The position numbers and the translations under genes were made by a program. A stretch of DNA of 7,890 bases from Desulfobacterales bacterium (GTDB taxonomy: Bacteria; Desulfobacterota; Desulfobacteria; Desulfobacterales; JAUWMJ01), in NCBI GenBank assembly GCA_030613225.1, contig JAUWMJ010000123.1, positions 1-7,890 of the forward strand, written 5' to 3'. This document shows, piece after piece, positions 6,144 through 7,890 of the stretch. Below the pieces are notes generated by a model that was given only the letters and a program-made list of their open reading frames with translations, was not told the DNA's origin and ran no database searches. Numbering within the stretch: the stretch's first letter is position 1; every line of letters begins with the position of its first letter.

Positions 6144-6761
6144 TTATATATCCCAAATCCACCAATTATTTGTATTTAAGATAGTCGTTGATTGATAACG
6201 GGTTATATGTTGTCCGTTTTTTAGCATTGTATGCCCGTGGACAAAATAAGCAGGTTTATATGTTTCGATAAAATGCAAAAAAGCTTTAAACCCCTGGTGA
6301 GGAAGATCGCTTTCGTCATGGATACCAAAAGGCGGCGAGTGCGCAATTAAAATGTCGATATAGCGTCCGAATTTTCTCTTATTAAGGAGCAACCGGGTCG
6401 CCATACCTTTTACCTTTCTTTTCATCTGCACTTCGCTGAAGAGATATCTTCCCTTTTTATACCGCATCGAACCACCTATTCCCCCTATAAGAAGCCCCTT
6501 ATGTTCAATAATTTTACAGTGGAGGTTGCGACATCCCCTGGCAAAAGGCTTTTTCTGAGCAAGTAGGTTCTCGGGCGTCTCATCATGATTTCCCGGTACA
6601 TAAAAAAGAGGAACATTAAGTCCGTTCAGCAGATATTCAAGATAATAAGGAGGAAGGTCTCCGCAGGCAAGGATTAAATCGATGTTCCGACACTTTTCCT
6701 TGAACAGGTGTTCTTTGAAAAAAGATTTTTCGATTTTGTCACTAACAGTTAGAATTTTCAT
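6144..6761 (-). CDS. Calcineurin-like metallophosphoesterase
   Basis: A 205-residue single-domain, probably cytoplasmic phosphoesterase with a two-metal active site. Visible motifs, in order: SDKIE (7-11, Asp8 as first metal ligand), CGDLPPYYLEYL (33-44, GD), YVPGNHDE (54-61, GNHD), GGIGGSMRY (93-101), LIAHSPP (138-144, His141) and VHGHTM (174-179, His175 and His177). The usual first motif D-x-H is changed to D-K-I-E, so the second metal-1 ligand is not the usual His; small families with this variation exist. The substrate is unknown (nucleotide, cyclic nucleotide or phosphoprotein). It is the first gene of a two-gene operon, and the TAA overlaps the start region of the ParB-like gene (TAA-A-ATG). 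Start ATG 6759-6761 has no clear SD; the AT-rich leader (AAATTGAAAATTC) suggests poor or regulated initiation. Confidence 0.88.
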   Translation of the reverse strand: MKILTVSDKIEKSFFKEHLFKEKCRNIDLILACGDLPPYYLEYLLNGLNVPLFYVPGNHDETPENLLAQKKPFARGCRNLHCKIIEHKGLLIGGIGGSMRYKKGRYLFSEVQMKRKVKGMATRLLLNKRKFGRYIDILIAHSPPFGIHDESDLPHQGFKAFLHFIETYKPAYFVHGHTMLKNGQHITRYQSTTILNTNNWWIWDI

Positions 6762-6788
6762 GAATTTTCAATTTGAAGACCGAAGGGC

Positions 6789-6829
6789 TTTAATCATACT
6801 TTTCAAAGCACTAAATTGTTATGATTAAA
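6789..6829. promoter_or_regulatory. Perfect 10-bp inverted repeat in the leader of the phosphoesterase operon
   Basis: TTTAATCATA (6789-6798) and TATGATTAAA (6820-6829) are perfectly complementary, 21 bp apart. The repeat lies 28-68 bases upstream of the phosphoesterase ATG, downstream of the predicted minus-strand start site. It could be a regulator binding site with half-sites about three helical turns apart (31 bp start to start), or an A/U-rich leader hairpin. Confidence 0.5.
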
Positions 6830-6883
6830 ACTTAACACGGAGCGTAAAAAATTACAAGTAAGCGATGTTATCGTATTGATTTC

Positions 6884-6892
6884 ATTATAGCA
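6884..6892 (-). promoter_or_regulatory. Extended -10 promoter for the phosphoesterase/ParB-like operon
   Basis: The minus strand reads TGCTATAAT, a perfect extended -10 (TGnTATAAT). No good -35 lies at 17 bp, which is normal for extended -10 promoters. The predicted start near 6877 gives a leader of about 115 nt. The small dyad CGAT-GTT-ATCG (6863-6873) falls just after the start point. Confidence 0.5.
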
Positions 6893-6922
6893 AAATAATA
6901 TTTTCAATAGTATAGTTTTCGT

Positions 6923-6951
6923 TTGACATAGACTATATTTCAGTTCATTAA
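6923..6951 (+). promoter_or_regulatory. Candidate promoter for the MmgE/PrpD gene
   Basis: A perfect TTGACA (6923-6928) is followed at 17 bp by CATTAA (6946-6951), a poor -10 (3/6). The -35 match is good, but the -10 is weak enough that another arrangement is possible. It is back-to-back with the minus-strand promoter about 40 bp away. Confidence 0.3.
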
Positions 6952-6992
6952 AGATATAGATATTAAAATCAACAGGCTTTAAAAAGGCTGTC

Positions 6993-6999
6993 AAGGAGG
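6993..6999 (+). promoter_or_regulatory. Ribosome binding site with long spacing to the MmgE/PrpD start
   Basis: AAGGAGG is a near-perfect SD but lies 14 bases before ATG 7014. An in-frame CTG at 7008-7010 would be at 8 bases. No ATG, GTG or TTG lies in this frame between the upstream stop (6957-6959) and 7014. Confidence 0.55.
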
Positions 7000-7013
7000 C
7001 AAAAAACCTGCCG

Positions 7014-7890
7014 ATGAATTTGACCGAATATGCCATCCGGTTCATATTTGAGACAGATTGGAGCGATCTTCCTTCTGAGGTTCAACATCAGTCAAAGCGG
7101 TGCCTGATGGATACACTTGGGGCAATGTTGGCTGGCATGGAAACACCGGCAGGAGCAATCATGGCCCGAATTGGGGCAGAACAGTTCAGCGGAAACCAGG
7201 CCACCATTTTAGTTCACGGTAAACGGACTTCTGCTTCAGGCGCTGCACTGGCTAACGGATTTGCCGGCAATGCCTTAGATATTGATGACGGCTATCGGCT
7301 GGTTAAGGGGCATCCCGGCGCCTGCATTCTCCCTGTAATCCTGGCTTCCGGTGAAGTTGTTCCCAGCTGTTCAGGAACTCAACTTCTGACAGCATTGATT
7401 ATTGGTTACGAAATCGGTATTCGGGCCGGCTTAATCCGCCATGCCCTTTATAAAACTTATCACTCCTCCGGCAGCTGGGGCGCGGTTTCAGGTGCGGCCG
7501 CAGCAGGTAAGCTTCTCGGCTTGAATACCGAAACACTGTGCCATGCCATGGGGACGGCGGAATATCACGCACCTATTGCACCCATGATGAAAGGGATCGC
7601 AACGCCTTCTATGGGAAAAGACAGCATCGGCTGGGGAGCGATGGTGGCCATGACGTCTGTCTTAATGGCCAGTGGCGGATTCACCGGCATCCAGCCCCTC
7701 TTTAACGAAACGCCCAATCAAGAATGGATTGAAAATCTCGGGCGTCGATACGAAATAATGAATCTTTATTTCAAGCCTTATGCCGTCTGTCGATGGGCAC
7801 AGCCAGCCGTCGCTGGAGCATTGAAAATAAGCCGGGAAAACCTCATCTTACATCAGGACATCTCTCGAATCCGTATTCGAACCTTCAAGG
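7014..7890 (+). CDS. MmgE/PrpD family protein (2-methylcitrate dehydratase-like), 3' end outside window
   Basis: The first 292 codons of a family usually about 450-500 residues long; the frame stays open to the window end. The helical N-terminal domain carries CLMDTLGAMLAG (30-41), NGFAGNALDIDDGYR (81-95), KGHPGACILPVILASGE (98-114), GYEIGIRAG (131-139), YHSSGSWGAVSGAAAAGKLL (149-168) and GIATPSMGKDSIGWGAM (194-210). These are followed by the linker LYFKPYAVCRWAQPAVAGAL (251-270). Asp91, His100, His150 and Lys202 lie where related enzymes (methylcitrate dehydratase, cis-aconitate decarboxylase) keep active-site residues; this is by pattern, not alignment. The family includes dehydratases, isomerases and epimerases of di- and tricarboxylates, so the substrate is open. 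No prpB/prpC neighbour is visible, so a methylcitrate-cycle role is not supported. The SD has unusually long spacing to ATG 7014. Confidence 0.9.
   Translation, partial: MNLTEYAIRFIFETDWSDLPSEVQHQSKRCLMDTLGAMLAGMETPAGAIMARIGAEQFSGNQATILVHGKRTSASGAALANGFAGNALDIDDGYRLVKGHPGACILPVILASGEVVPSCSGTQLLTALIIGYEIGIRAGLIRHALYKTYHSSGSWGAVSGAAAAGKLLGLNTETLCHAMGTAEYHAPIAPMMKGIATPSMGKDSIGWGAMVAMTSVLMASGGFTGIQPLFNETPNQEWIENLGRRYEIMNLYFKPYAVCRWAQPAVAGALKISRENLILHQDISRIRIRTFK

Noticed and set aside
6803..7045. 80-residue minus-strand open frame spanning the MmgE/PrpD start
   Set aside because: It overlaps the strong SD and first codons of the MmgE/PrpD gene, comes from an AT-rich spacer and has no family features.

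Overview
The window looks like a piece of a chromosome from an anaerobic Gram-negative bacterium, most likely of the Desulfobacterota (delta-proteobacterial) type. That guess rests on overall gene style: moderate-to-low GC coding, an osmoprotectant ABC transporter with a signal-peptide (not lipoprotein) binding protein, a ParB-like/metallophosphoesterase gene pair, an MmgE/PrpD gene, and an intergenic palindrome built from TGACACC/TGAAACC heptamers. No marker gene in the window fixes the taxonomy.

Layout. Positions 1-958 hold no intact gene. They contain a frameshifted remnant of a class I SAM-dependent methyltransferase (plus strand, ending at 444), decayed minus-strand coding fragments (441-819), and short repeats. 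Positions 959-1921 (minus) encode a membrane-anchored alpha/beta hydrolase with a complete Ser-Asp-His triad. A 308-bp divergent spacer follows, with a 30-bp-arm imperfect palindrome at 2055-2130. Positions 2230-5100 (plus) are a three-gene operon for a glycine betaine/choline/proline-type (OpuC/OsmV-like) ABC importer: an ATPase with tandem CBS domains, one permease and a periplasmic binding protein. It ends at a strong intrinsic terminator (5129-5171).

Positions 5171-6761 (minus) are a tightly coupled two-gene operon converging on that terminator. A calcineurin-like metallophosphoesterase is read first. After one spacer base comes a protein with a ParB/sulfiredoxin-type nucleotide-binding motif (DGHHR) and a conserved but uncharacterised C-terminal half. 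An extended -10 promoter at 6884-6892 and a 10-bp perfect inverted repeat in the leader suggest a regulated, roughly 115-nt 5' UTR. From 7014 to the window end (plus) runs the first 292 codons of an MmgE/PrpD-family protein, divergent from that operon.

Functionally, the transporter operon is a self-contained osmoprotectant importer whose single permease probably works as a homodimer and whose CBS domains probably gate activity. The phosphoesterase/ParB-like pair is the least understood unit and the best candidate for an undescribed system. The hydrolase and the MmgE/PrpD gene look like independent metabolic genes, and no specific substrate can be read from the sequence.
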